Assembly: GCF_039555335.1 (NCBI RefSeq)
Contig: NC_092631.1
Span: 13,733,305 to 13,797,304 of the forward strand
Reading direction: 5' to 3'
Length of the DNA: 64,000 nt
Origin: Amphiura filiformis
Lineage: Eukaryota > Echinodermata > Ophiuroidea > Amphilepidida > Amphiuridae
This document shows positions 36,201-51,200 of the stretch, piece by piece. Made by a program: the position numbers and the translations under genes. The notes beneath the pieces were generated by a model that made no database searches, had not been told where the DNA came from, and worked only from the letters and a program-made list of their open reading frames with translations. The first letter of the stretch is position 1. Each line of letters begins with the position of its first letter.

Positions 36201-39200
36201 AATGCACACTCCCTGTGTGGAAGATTAAGGTCATGTCTTCCATAGAGGGTGTATGGATATTTTGAATGGCAGCATAGAATTTGACACACTTATCAATAAT
36301 AATTTTTCTCCCTTGAATTCTGCTACTTTTAGTAAAATATGCATCAAATGATAATTGTTACATATGACAGCATCCCTGCAGTCATGAATATGGATTTTTA
36401 AGCAATTCCGATCGAGTTCTCATTGGTGCTTACATGCTGAGATTGAAAAAAAAAAATCTGACCGTTCAACCCAAACAACATTTTATTGGACTTACCCCAA
36501 GTGGTGCATCAACAATAGCAATCAGCACAGGATCCAAGAATGTGTGCAATCCATACACGATGACAAACTTGCAGAAGAGATCGGGAAAGCTTCCTAAGAC
36601 CTTCTGACATGCCCAGCAAGATCCCACAAGCAATGCTAGGATTAATATATTCATCAGAGGGCCTAGGATTACCACGGCAACCTCCTCACGAGTGTGGAGG
36701 AGAGAGACTAGTAGTTGAGATTGACACTGTATGGAAGAAATTCAAACCTGGAAAAGAAAAACCAGAAAGAAATGTTTAGTATATGTTATGGTGGTTTCAT
36801 ACAGGGTGTATCAAAATGATTGGTACCGACGACTTTTCATTTTTACCGATTTTTTAAACTATTTTTTGTACCAGTTTGGGGTAAATTGTTTACATATTTG
36901 TAATTATAGTAGTTTTATCTTCTCTAAGAATTTTAGATCATAAAGATAGCACATTTTGTTCAGAAGTTACATGATTCTAAAGGAAAGTAGGTGTTTTTAC
37001 ATTTTTCATTGTAACGCAGGATCAGTAGCGCACCATTTTCAAAGCTCTATTTTACTACAAATACCTTGTGAGAAGGATATATTGAAAATCATGGAAATGT
37101 TTAATTTTTCCTTGCCTATTTCTTCATTCATATATATTAATGTTCCAATCAATATTTATTGGTTGAGAGTAATATTATTGACTTGAATAATTTAGGTGGG
37201 GTGAAATAAGTTTGTGAATCACTGAACACCTTCCAGGGTGGTAACTTAAATTGTAGTATTGAGATTACTATTAAGTAGATGGTGTGGCAGAATGGTTATA
37301 GACTACTGTTGACAGTGTAGGTTAGGTTAGACCTGGTAAAAGTATTCAACAGTATTCCACACTTTAGCGTGCATTCATAGTAAAGAATCGCTGGTTGACA
37401 GGAAGCCTTGGAGAAGTGCAGAGAAGATTTTGAAGACAGTTTTCAAGCGCAAGGAGTATCTCATGCAAACGTGATATAACTTGCAATGTGTCACAATTTG
37501 ATATGGGCAGTTACAGAACGGATTCATCCCAGGTGTTAAGTTCATTCAAGATAGGGCTACACCTCATACTGTCAGAGTCATAAGGCAGGGACTTCAGGAA
37601 CTATCTTTCTAAAAGCATGTGTAAAGCAATTTTTTGTTATGTAGACTGAGGTGAGATATTGAAGAGCATGTATGCAATAAATAGTTCAAGCAGTGAACCT
37701 TTTCATCTTGTGTTGTAGTAAAGCCATGATTACGTCGATCTTCGTTTAACTGACAATAGCTCCCAGATGCATCAATCAATCATCTTCAGATTATTGGATC
37801 AATAAGTTAACATATGCCCCTTTCTATTTATAGTACAAAAACTATACTAATTAGCAATTTTATATTTTTGATATATTTTTGAAAATGTCACATAGCCCGG
37901 TACCAATCATTTTGATACACCCTGTACTATCCTGCTGCTTGCAGTTGAACAGTGTGACGTTCATCGTGCGGTTGCATTTTTCTGTACGAGGCAGTCACCA
38001 AGTGGAATGCCACTCAGCAGCAGTATGACTCTGAAAGCCAGTGCTGTCTAACTTTGCTCATTGGCCCAAAATCATCTCCTTTGCCATACCTTGGTGTGGC
38101 AAATGATTTGCCACTTAGAGTGATCAATATATCAATTGCGAACTGATGTGAAATCATAGCAGCAAAGTGGCAACGGGCATGACAGTGTGAAACCAGCATT
38201 ACACAACTACATGTATGAAAACATGCTATGATTTTTTTAAAGCTCAGTTACATAAACAAGTACTCCTCTGCAGAGAATGGTGATTATTATTGATAAAAGT
38301 AGCCTAAAACAACTTCATAAAACCATAGCATCATCCACATGGCCCTAAAGGTTTGATTATATATGTGTACATCAAGGATGCACTTGTTTGCTGCTGCATG
38401 CGTCTCTTTTTACATAATAGTTATTTTTATAGGAATAAATACCAGACTCATCTCAAGTGGAGGTCACTCCAAATCATCCACAAGTCACAACATGACTCAG
38501 GAATACAGGGAACTTTCCCAAACCATGTGACTTGGGGATAATTTGAAGTGTTGTCCATTTGAAATGAGTCTCTTCTTTTTATTCCTAGCTATAAATATGT
38601 TAAGACACAAGTCCTTTTGATATGGATGGACACATATCATCTATCAGAGATATGGTAGAGATGATGGCTGAAGGGGATTAAGCTTAAAATTGCTGAGAGA
38701 TCTAAAAGCTTTATTTTCATTAAGTTACTCAGCAGATTATATCATGTAATTAACCAATCATTGTACAAAAGGCAGTTGTTGAGACTTACTTGCTGATAGG
38801 AATGTTGATGATATTCAGGAATATCCACTGGCCTACGTAATGCAAGTATACACGCATGAAGAAGATTAAACAAAGCAGAATAAGAAGAGTCCAGAATTCC
38901 CTTGACCTCCACTGAGATAAACCCAGCTCAGAGAACAACTGTCTGGACACATACTGGACCTTCTCTTGACCTTCACGATGGATGTGACCTTTGGTGGAAA
39001 ATGGCTTCCTGTCATGGCAAAATGGAGAAGTGTTGGTGGTAAATTATAGCTCATGAACATAAATCACTATGTGCATAACTTGATATTAAATCTATACAGC
39101 AACAGAACTCATCCTGCTCTATTACCCTACCCCTTGATATCATTTGTGGTTGGATTGTAGTAAAGATGGCAGTTATGTATTTAGGTGGTAGGTGGGATTA

Positions 39201-42200
39201 AATTAGGGGTTCATTCATATATTATTGTAGCCCCCATAAATATTGTTTATGCCCGGCTCTCAACCAATCATGCACGCTGTTATATACCGCATATGTATGA
39301 ACACTTTTAAGTGAATAATCCTGGTTTTTATTGCTTAGAACAATTGAACACAATCAGTTCTGCCTGGGCAGCACAGCCAACCTTGCAGTTGGGTTTTGAA
39401 GAGCCATCCCTTAATAATATTTCTTTTGCTCAGTGAGACAGCAGACTACTAAGCAACTATCAATTACATAAAGAGCATGTGTGCACAATGGGCTATTCCA
39501 GTTGAAATCCATACCCCCCCCCCTTCATGGAAGACATGACCTTAATCTCCCACACAGGGAGTGTAAATTTCAAATAGAGTCACCCATTCAGGTAACTTCA
39601 TTTGAAATCCACACTCTCTGTGTGGAAGATTATAAGGTCATGTCTTCCATAGGGGGTGTATGGATTTCATATGGAATAGCCCAGTTCTTTTGTAAAAAAG
39701 ATAAATTCAGTTTTTACACGGAACGCCAATAAAATATTACAAATTCAACATGGAAACATGTACATACTGTACAGCAAATGAGTGTGTATCCAGTTGTTCT
39801 AGATATGTGAGCTTCTTCCTTCGTTTCTTCTGTGATAACAATGCCGTCTTGGGAAGCATGGTATACAGACGACGCATGTAGTCTGTAGCTGGAGGGTTCA
39901 TGTGATGCTGAAATGAAATTCAATCAATTAATTAATCAATCAATCAATCAATCAATTTATCAACTAATTCATCAATCAATATAATCTTGCTGTTTAATGC
40001 ATTTCTCTTAAATCATGGAATAACTCATTGCATTTTTCTGCAGCTTTTTCAGTATGTTAAATTAAGCAGTACAACACACAACCATGTCAATCACATATAT
40101 AACTCTTGACTGAATAATTTTGATCATGCACTTTTTGTTAAGCAATCGACTGTTATGAGAAGCTTATACACATGCTGCTGTAAGCTTACTATAGTGGAAA
40201 TTTCATTTGAATGAACACAGCTGCCAACAATGTGATGATCATCGGCAGTGGTGTGCGCAAAGGGGGGGGGGCAGGGGGGGAACAGGCCCCCACTTTTGTT
40301 GGTCAATTGGGGGATTCGGCGAAAAAACATCAAAATTTGCCCCCTCAAAATAGGATTCCTTGGCCTTTTAAGACTCCATTCGGAGGAATTGAACAACCTG
40401 GCCCCCCACTTTCAATATGCTGCGCACGCCAATGATCATCCGCGTACAATGTGCGATGAATGCCCGTGTGAAGTGAATCCAACCATGCCAACTCATGATC
40501 GGTTAGTATTTTCACTAAGTAGCCAAGGTTGTGCGTTCCTGTGGGATTGTGTACAGCTATTGGCAGCAGTGTTCATTCAAATGAAATGTCTACTGTAAGT
40601 GTTCCACAATGGACACAAATTAGTTAACCCATAGTTATATTCTCCCTTTAAAGTTGCTCTTTTCTTTACCCCTCAATGCAAGTGCTACTGCATTGTATTA
40701 GGCAAAAAAAAAAAGGTTTGTCTCAAAGCTCATACAGCAGCATTTGTAAAATTGTGAGATTTGGAAAAAAAGAAATGCGGATTTTTTTTTTTATTTCAAT
40801 TTTTTATTTTATTTTAGTTTTTCCAGAAAAATTCGGCGAAAATCAGATTTTTTTCTCCAAGTACCATGAAAAAAGTCGGGAATATAGAAAAAAAAAATCG
40901 CATTTCGCATTTGTTTTCAAATCACTCGTGAGCTTTGAGACAACTTTTTTTTTTTTTTGGCCTTACAACAATGTTTTATCAGCACTGTTTAATTTTCAAC
41001 TTCCTCCAAATCTTACCTTATAATACAGTCCTGGTTCTCCTTTGACTGCCATAAACCCATCATCCAACCTCCTGACATCATCATCATCTGAGTTGTCTGA
41101 ATCCCAGTCAAGGCGACTACCCTTGGCCGTCTCCAGCAGCTTGCGGGAGTTGTAGACAGTCGTTGGTGCCTGGGTAGCGCCACCACCACGCTGCTGATTC
41201 GCATTACCACGGTAACGGAGCTTACCCTTCATGGAATCAGTGTCTGTATCCTGTGAATCAAATGAGTATTTCATCAAAATTAGATATACCTTGAACAATA
41301 ATATCAGTAAAATATGTGACAATGTCTGGTGCATGGGAGCCAAAGGAGGCATTTTTGAAAATTGAGTTACTGTAATTATTACATTATACATACAATAGGC
41401 TATCATTTACTGAAAACACAAAAGGCCTAGCATACTTGGTTCTAAAGTTTTTTGATGTCTATTTTCTTATGTATTTTATTGCTTTTTTATTCCATATTTT
41501 TACCTTTATCTCAGTTTCAAATTTGCCGCCTTTGGCCCCCATGGACCAGATTGTGTCACATATTACAAATTGTGCAAGGAACACACATGAAGCACTTTGA
41601 TACAATTCAAGTGCAATCCTTGCGCAGAATTAAAAACACAGTTCATGACCTTAGACATGGAAGGAAGCTAAAGCATTTAGTTCATTTCAGTACATTAATA
41701 AAGAAAATCACTTCCCCCCCCCCATTTTTGTCTATGGATATTTGTTTTATATTTTTTTTCAGTTTGTTCACCGCTGGTTTTCTTTTAGTGTGCCTCATTT
41801 CGCAGTACAAAGACAATCAATAATTTTAGCTCACATTAAATCATATTGTTTCATCAAACTCTATTGGTAAAGCACACAAAACAATACTAGCAAACAAAAC
41901 AATAAGAGTACTGTAAAATAAAAGTACACTATATTGCCACAACACATTATATGTAGAATGCAAATAATAATTTTGAGGAACACTATTTTGCTATCCAGGA
42001 GGGACATTCAAACATAGCAGAGTTCACCAAAGGTCGGTATGCACAAAAGAGTTAGACCTGGTCTAAGCGAAATTTAGTTCCACCAGGAATGGTCCTTTAC
42101 AATTATTTTCTGCATAGAGTAGGTGGCAAATTCTAAAGATTTAAATGTAAAGTTCAAAAATAATACAAAATGACTTAGGCAAATGTATAGGAAAAGGTCC

Positions 42201-45200
42201 TTTCTCCTGGGACTAAATTCCACTTAGACCAGGTTTAACTTTAGACCCGGTCTAACTCTTTTGTGCATACGGACCAAATTGGGTCTTATCTTTTTAATGT
42301 CAATAAGTCCCAATGAACACACTTGGTGTGATGTCACTTAGTACCAACCAATCACAAAATATGTAAAGCACACTTGGCAAAGGTGCTTTGCCCACCTGCA
42401 GTTACGTCATCAGATATTTAGAGAATAAATGATAGGATTTTGTCTTTTGCCTATCCAATATCGTGTCATAATGGATGGGCTGGCCAATATTTTGAGTACA
42501 CTACGAAAAAAATATTGGCTAGCCCATCCATTATGACACGATATTGATAGGCAAAAGACAAAAATCCTATCTTTATTCTCATTCTTATTCAGTTTTAATG
42601 TAATTTTGCGAGAAAAACTGCCCTTTTTCAGAAAAACATAAAGTTACTTTTGTGAGGACATCCCCGTTGTTTTAAATGAACGAAACCATCACGAACATCT
42701 AAGCCGCCGAATCGCTTTCTTAGTTCTCGCACATGTATTACGCGAATGCATTATCGCGCGATCATTGAGGAGCAACAAGCGTGCCGCCGTTGCGTGGCGG
42801 CGCGCGCCATGACTAATATCACTATCAACTATTGCGAGATATTATACACCAGAAAACCAATCAAATTACATGAATTCTTTACAAGACGCACCCACTGAAT
42901 AAGAATTATTCATGATGCTGTACAAGCCCACCCTCTAATTACTAGTCGACCAAAGAATAGTGTCACTCACCTCCTTAACCTTTGGTATGCTACTATGATC
43001 ACTGATACTCTTCTGACTTCCCATAGAATCACTACCCTGACGTTTACCCACACTGCCAGAATCAGATGAGCCGGATGCTTTATTCACATCACTACCAGTA
43101 CTTAGACTGGTTTGAGAGGAATTCACATTTGCCTGGATACCACCTAGTAGAGAAAAGGATGGAAAATGAAGTGTAAAGGACAATGAATTATCTTGAATTT
43201 TTACAATCTTACACACAGTTTGTTAAGCAGTATTATAAAACTTATATTAACTTATCAGTCATGATATTTGTTGGTCTGCCTGCTTTGTACATTTACTCAT
43301 CAGGTAAATAGTGATGCCACAACATATATTTACAAGCCTGTAGATAAATTTAAGACGGGTCAGAGGGGAGCAAAACCTAGCCATACTGGCACTAACATAT
43401 TGAGACAAATAAAGCTGCTGCACTTGAAAGATGGTATGGGTCCTATAAAGGAGATACCAAGGCTTGATGTAAGAGGTGTCATTTCTGTTCCATGTACTGA
43501 TTGTTCCCTGGAGGAAAATACCCAAAACTTTCATTTTTATATATTATTGGCCTTAACTCAAGAACCGCAAGACCCATGGAAATATAAATGACTTGACTCT
43601 AACCTGTGGATCCATTCAGGTCAGGCTGTGACCCCATGATAGGTGCGTCCCCATCAATAGCTTCCTCCGCTCCTTTGGTACGGTCTGGGTAATTGAAAAC
43701 CTATGTGTGTTTGTTTGTTTACTAACCTGTAGATCCATTCAGGTCAGGTTGTGACCCCATGATAGGTGCGTCCCCATCAATAGCTTCCTCCGCTCCTTTG
43801 GTACGGTCTGGGTAATTGACAACCTATGTGTGTTTGTTTGTTTACTAACCTGTAGATCCATTCAGGTCAGGTTGTGACCCCATGATAGGTGCGTCCCCAT
43901 CAATAGCTTCCTCCGCTCCTTTGGTACGGTCTGGGTAATTGACAAGCTATGTGTGTTTGTTTGTTTACTAACCTGTAGATCCATTCAGGTCAGGTTGTGA
44001 CCCCATGATAGGTGCGTCCCCATCAATAGCTTCCTCCGCCCCTTTGGTACGGTCTGGGTAATTGACAACCTATGTGTGTTTGTTTGTTTACTAACCTGTA
44101 GATCCATTCAGGTCAGGTTGTGACCCCATGATAGGTGCGTCCCCATCAATAGCTTCCTCCGCTCCTTTGGTACGGTCTGGGTAATTGACAACCTATGTGT
44201 GTTTGTTTGTTTACTAACCTGTAGATCCATTCAGGTCAGGTTGTGACCCCATGATAGGTGAGTCCCCATCGATAGCTTCCTCCGCCCCTTTAGTACGGTC
44301 TGGGTAATTGACAAGCTATGTGTGTTTGTTTGTTTACTAACCTGTAGATCCATTCAGGTCAGGTTGTGACCCCATGATAGGTGCGTCCCCATCAATAGCT
44401 TCCTCCGCTCCTTTGGTACGGTCTGGGTAATTGACAAGCTATGTGTGTTTGTTTGTTTACTAACCTGTAGATCCATTCAGGTCAGGTTGTGACCCCATGA
44501 TAGGTGCGTCCCCATCAATAGCTTCCTCCGCCCCTTTAGTACGGTCTGGGTAATTGACAAGCTATGTGTGTTTGTTTGTTTACTAACCTGTAGATCCATT
44601 CAGGTCAGGTTGTGACCCCATGATAGGTGCGTCCCCATCGATAGCTTCCTCCGCCCCTTTAGTACGGTCTGGGTAATTGACAAGCTATGTGTGTTTGTTT
44701 GTTTACTAACCTGTAGATCCATTCAGTTCAGGTTGTGACCCCATGATAGGTGCGTCCCCATCAATAGCTTCCTCCGCCCCTTTAGTACGGTCTGGGTAAT
44801 TGACAAGCTATGTGTGTTTGTTTGTTTACTAACCTGTAGATCCATTCAGGTCAGGTTGTGACCCCATGATAGGTGCGTCCCCATCAATAGCTTCCTCCGC
44901 TCCTTTGGTACGGTCTGGGTAATTGACAAGCTATGTGTGTTTGTTTGTTTACTAACCTGTAGATCCATTCAGTTCAGGTTGTGACCCCATGATAGGTGCG
45001 TCCCCATCAATAGCTTCCTCCGCCCCTTTAGTATGGTCTGGGTAATTGACAACCTATGTGTGTTTGTTTGTTTACTAACCTGTAGATCCATTCAGGTCAG
45101 GTTGTGACCCCATGATAGGTGCATCCCCATCAATAGCTTCCTCTGCCCCTTTAGTACGGTCTGGGTAATTGACAAGCTATGTGTGTTTGTTTGTTTACTA

Positions 45201-48200
45201 ACCTGTGGATCCATTCAGGTCAGGTTGTGACCCCATGATAGGTGCGTCCCCATCGATAGCTTCCTCCGCTCCTTTGGTACGGTCTGGGTAATTGACAAGC
45301 TGTGTGTGTTTGTTTGTTTACTAACCTGTAGATCCATTCAGGTCAGGTTGTGACCCCATGATAGGTGCGTCCCCATCGATAGCTTCCTCTGCCCCTTTAG
45401 TACGGTCTGGGTAATTGACAACCTATGTGTGTTTGTTTGTTTACTAACCTGTAGATCCATTCAGGTCAGGTTGTGACCCCATGATAGGTGCGTCCCCATC
45501 AATAGCTTCCTCCGCCCCTTTGGTACGGTCTGGGTAATTGACAAGCTGTGTGTGTTTGTTTGTTTACTAACCTGTAGATCCATTCAGGTCAGGTTGTGAC
45601 CCCATGATAGGTGCTTCCCCATCAATAGCTTCCTCCGCCCCTTTTAGTACGGTCTGGGTAATTGACAACCTATGTGTGTTTGTTTGTTTACTAACCTGTA
45701 GATCCATTCAGGTCAGGTTGTGACCCCATGATAGGTGCGTCCCCATCAATAGCTTCCTCCGCCCCTTTAGTACGGTCTGGGTAATTGACAACCTATGTGT
45801 GTTTGTTTGTTTACTAACCTGTAGATCCATTCAGGTCAGGTTGTGACCCCATGATAGGTGCGTCCCCATCGATAGCTTCCTCCGCCCCTTTAGTACGGTC
45901 TGGGTAATTGACAAGCTATGTGTGTTTGTTTGTTTACTAACCTGTAGATCCATTCAGGTCAGGTTGTGACCCCATGATAGGTGCGTTCCCATCAATAGCT
46001 TCCTCCGCCCCTTTAGTACGGTCTGGGTGATTGACAAGCTTTGTGTGTTTGTTTGTTTACTAACCTGTAGATCCATTCAGGTCAGGTTGTGACCCCATGA
46101 TAGGTGCGTCCCCATCAATAGCTTCCTCCGCCCCTTTAGTACGGTCTGGGTAATTGACAAGCTGTGACGTAAACTGTAACTCTACTTCATATTCTTTCTG
46201 TCCAACAAGATACCTGGAAATGAATTCAAAATGCACATAAATAATGAGTACATGTATCTGATGTATCAGATGAGTAAATTCTCAGCAAGGTCCCTTTGTA
46301 CTTGCTGATGGGCATGCCCTGCTTATTGTATGTAAAGAACTGGGCTATGTGATGTCACATGGCTTCTTCAACAAATGAGTTGCAATATTTCATGATTTGA
46401 TTCAATTAACCTATCAGGACCCTCACTTCCATATGTACTCAGTAGTTACTAGTCAGTACAATCATAACACCAGCAAAAAAAAAGTGAAGGAGCATGCCTT
46501 ATCCGACTATGAACAAAAAAGTGGGACTCAAAATATAAAGACAATTTAGAACCACCATGTGTACAAAAATTCCTGGGCTATTTATTAACATAAGATTTAT
46601 GAATGTGCTTTTATATCAGATACTCTTATTGATAATATTAATTTTGTGGTTTTTTTTCTAACATTGACATAATTTAGCTACCAACAGGTAACATGTATAC
46701 AAATTTGTTCTTATCTCTGCTAACTTGATATCTTTAATTAAAGAAACTAATATAGTCCTATAAAGTTGTGAAAATCGGAGTACTATTTTTCATCTTGGCA
46801 AGTCAGTGATGCCAACAAGTACATCACCGAGTTCAGCTTCAAATCGCTAGCATTTGTTCCAAGTGCTGCAAAAAACACCAAGAGTATCTCACCAAGATTA
46901 AAAATAGTATAGCAGCTTTAGTGATCCCAAAATTGATCTACATCGCAACTTGGTAACTTAAAAAAATGCAGTGATTTATAGTATGCTACGCACAGGCACA
47001 ATGCCTAAATATTGATCCACAAGCCTCAGCACACTTTACAGGTTGTCGCTGACCACTATGGCCCGCATCATTCCATAAGCCATTTAACAACAACAAAGGG
47101 ACTTTGCAGCTTCAAGAGCGCACACCCTAGGCATTCCACAAATGACATCGCAACCAGGATCAGCTCCCCGAGTTTCTTAGGGATATAACAAGACAATTAG
47201 CAGTAAGTTCCTTGTCCAGGGGAATTTCAAGCAAACTCAATTTTCCACGAGAGCATACAAAACCACCACCAGGGTTTGAAACCACAATCTCTCGCACCAT
47301 AGTCGAACACCTTATCGATTGAGCTAACTTGACTGCCTTAAAGCTAAGTTGTATATCAGATTGGAGTAGATTTTGAGCCACCTTGTTTTGACTTACCTTG
47401 GCAATTTGATAACTTCAAAGTAGACATTACATAACCAGTGATCAATATCAGATGCCAGCAGTTTCTCAACCTGAACATGTCTGTCAATACGAGGATCCAT
47501 CTCTCCACGCAACATTGGAGTCTTGTATCTACAGAAAAAAATGAAATTTAGGTGTAAAGAAAAATCTAGTTTGTTACCTGTACAAATTTGGCAGCAAATT
47601 GAGTGCATTTTAATTGTTACTTTAAAATATGATGCTTCAAACTATCCTACTAAATAGTTTTGTTTATATTTGATTAAAAACTCTTTTTAAAGAGTAAACA
47701 ACACATCTGGATTTATTCATAAAGTGTTTTGCAGCAAGCTCAACATTTTATGGCAAAACATAATCCATGATAATTAAAGTTTCCAACTCCCCAAGTTCCA
47801 GATCAGTGTAAAATAACATTGTAATGTCAGGGCATAGTAACCGATCCAAATCCTAGTATAAATAATTAGTAATTGCTGGCAATAGTTAATGCACAAAAAA
47901 CTGATATTGCCTGCAGAGTTGGCCTGGCCAACCATGCTAAGTCTTTAAGACAGCATTCAAGATCCAACTTGTATTTGGTGGCCATTGGTGTGAGAAAAAT
48001 ATTTAGGTGTGAAAATAATCCAAAATGTTGTTTTCTAAGGTAAATTTACCTGTATTTTATGATTTTGGCACTTTTAAGTGTCCAAGTTGTACAATTTTTG
48101 ACATTTTAAGGTCAATCTTGCAAACCGTTTGGCGCATTGCATGACTAACAGGTTTTTTAAAGGTGCACTTTTACATATTTATGTGGGCGTAAACTGAGAC

Positions 48201-51200
48201 TTTATTGACGCGCACAGTAAAAATAACCAAATAAAGCTGGCCTACTACAAGCTGATCATAGTATAGAAGATTACGAGACAACAACTGTACAATGTGTGTA
48301 CTTACTTTCCTTGAATGATATTAAACTGTTCATCACATATTGGGAACACTCCCCATGATACCACTTTATCTATTGGTAGGAGAGAACCTCGCAGCAGAAA
48401 CAATTCAAACATGACCATCATACCAGGTCTGACATCAGGTTTGGATGGGCACACTGTGAACAGACTCTGATCCACCTGAGAAATATAGATGATTTGTATT
48501 AAATTACTGATAAAAGTATTGGTAATATATAAATTATGATCAACATAAATCATTCATAACCTCATTAATAAACGCGATGCGTGCGATCCAATTACATTTA
48601 GTTATTTGTGAAAACGTGAACGCAAATCGAGGTCATTAATAACTCACAATTGAACCGCAAAATGCGTAATTGTTCCAATGGCGCACACAATTGACCGGCG
48701 TTTGCGTGTTGTTGTGCGTCAAACAAACTGCAGCGCTGGCCGCCAGTATTTGGATTGCGTGCTACCATATTTGCACAGATTGTGATACGCACTTTTGTTA
48801 TTGGTCGTCCTGTTTTAGCCTGATCGATTTTTGGAAAGGGAAGATGTAAAAATCATCTATTTTTATAAACTTTTGAGCAAAATTTTGTGTTATTTTGTAA
48901 GGTGAAGAGATTAAAGTGACAGTTATGAATGAGGTTAATAACTTTGCATCGGTAATATGTCGGCATTGTGAAAAATCTAAACATTTTGCTTTGGACCTCG
49001 GAATATCCTCGGGATATTCCTCGGTTCCAAAGGCAAAATGTTTAGATTTTTCACAATGCCCTCCAAATAACCGATGCGCAGTTATTAACCTCTAACTAGT
49101 GCATGTCTGTCGCTACAATAATCTTTTGAATGATGGAATTTAGATTCGGTTTCACTGATAACTTTCTTAAACATAATTTGTTGTAGACTGTCCCACAGTC
49201 TTGGTTCCATTTCTGTGTGGGGAAATAATAAAGTTGCGAGAAAGTCAAAGGTAAAATGTATAAAGAGTCAAGGGGTCTGTGTTTTGGGTGGATTAATAAT
49301 GGTATAGTCTTCATCAGGGGTTCTATACTGGTGGCCCACTGGCCATATCTGCCCCGCTGACTATGGTGTTCTGAAATGTACAGTAAACATAGCAATTTGG
49401 CCCTCAAACACAAGCCTTTGAAATAATTTTGGGCATCGTGGCCTGCAAGCAAATATAGTTAAGAATTCCCAGGTCTACATTATCCACAGACCCAAGGCGA
49501 GGGTCTAAATTTGTTACTGCCCTATTTTCTGCTACCAAGCTGCTAATTGAATATTATGTAATTTATTTTATTCTGGTCCATACCTTAACTTCTACATTAT
49601 GAAATTTGCCATCATGCACCAGTGGCAGTGTAGCTCCTCCCCATTCCTGTCCTCTGAGATGTGACCAGCGAAGGATGTGTCCCCCTAATCTGTCATACAG
49701 TGATACCATCAACACATAACGGCCGGCTAAAAAGTAAAAATGAGGATTGGGAGAATTGGTCAGTCAATTTGAGAAAGTCACTGAAGCGTCACTGAGGTAT
49801 GTTTTAATAACATCAATTTACCCCATTTTTCCTTGTTTATAATAAATTTTGCAAATGGTTAAGTAAAAATACAGTTTTGAGTATTAATTGTAATCACCTT
49901 ATATGGTGTTTTGATTCTATGATAAATAAAATCAGGGGCGGTGGAAGCATTAAAATTTAGAGGGGGGCAGGGGACAAGTATATTTTGTTCTGGTTTTACT
50001 GGGACTTTTTTGTGCATGCAAAGTGCGCAAAAATGTGAGTTTCAGACTATTTTAGCCCCAAATGAAGGTGTGTTTTACTATTTGATGGGCCAGTGTGTGC
50101 AAAATTTTGCAATCTTACCCTATTTGGGCCCACAACAGTGCTTTCCATGCTAAAAAGGACAATTATTGCTTAATTTTTTCTTCTATTAGGATTTTTAGGA
50201 GGGATGTCCCCCAAGGAGAAATTTTGGGGGATGTGTCCCTTCTGCCCCCTCCTGCTTCCGCTGCCTATGGATAGTTAGGATATACCACCACCATTTCCCA
50301 CCAATCACAGTGTGTGAGTGACACAAACTGGTTAAAATCTTATTTCCAGTCCTTGAAATTAAATTTCACCATATCTGTCAAAAATTACTGGGTGAATAAT
50401 CTATAACAAGAGACTTTTCCTTTACCTGGCAGCTTATCTTTGACTCCTCTAAGGCATTTGATCTTGATCTGGACAGGCTGAGGTGCCCTGTTCCAATCCA
50501 CTTTCCATCTCCTGCCCTTTGAGCCACCATATTGTCCATCTGCCATCATAAGATCACCATACATAGTCTGCAAAGGTCAATCAAAGGTCAAAATTACGAA
50601 TCATTTGGTAAGTGAACAGACCAAAAACCCTGTGTTCTACAGGCAGGCAGATTTGCCAAGTAGGGTTTGGTCTGAATTTTACTTTTCCTCTTTAAGAAGC
50701 TCAATGACCTATAAAATCACCAAAAGCTTGAAAAATCTGACACAAATTTGAAATTTTTTTGCAGGTATATTTTGAAAAGTTCCTGAATTTTTTTCAAAAA
50801 ATTCCTGTCAAAAAAAGTGTCAACATCAATCCACTTAGGCAAAAACAGCTGCTTTTAATTTCATACAGTTTAAAAAACAACAAAATTCTCGAAATGCAAA
50901 ATCTGAATCAGTCGCACTTGTAGGACAGGTTTTTTAAAATTGCTAATGTTGGTTTTTTTTCCTTGCATTTGGTGATAAACTTGTTCCTTGTAATTATACT
51001 GGTAATTTCCATTCAAGTTTTCAAAATACTGATATCCCAAATGCCTAAAATAGTCTAACCACAAGCAAACCAAATCCTGATAATGGCTATTCCAAATGAA
51101 ATCCACACCCCCTGTGGAAGACATGATCTTAATCTCCCACACAGGGGGTGTAGATTTCAAATGGAGTCCTCATTCTGGTAGCCCCAAATTCACACTCCCT

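Noticed and set aside
43600-46065. The 21-copy array as one long repetitive coding exon
   Set aside because: The frame of exon 12 meets TAG immediately after the donor in every unit, so it cannot be read straight through.
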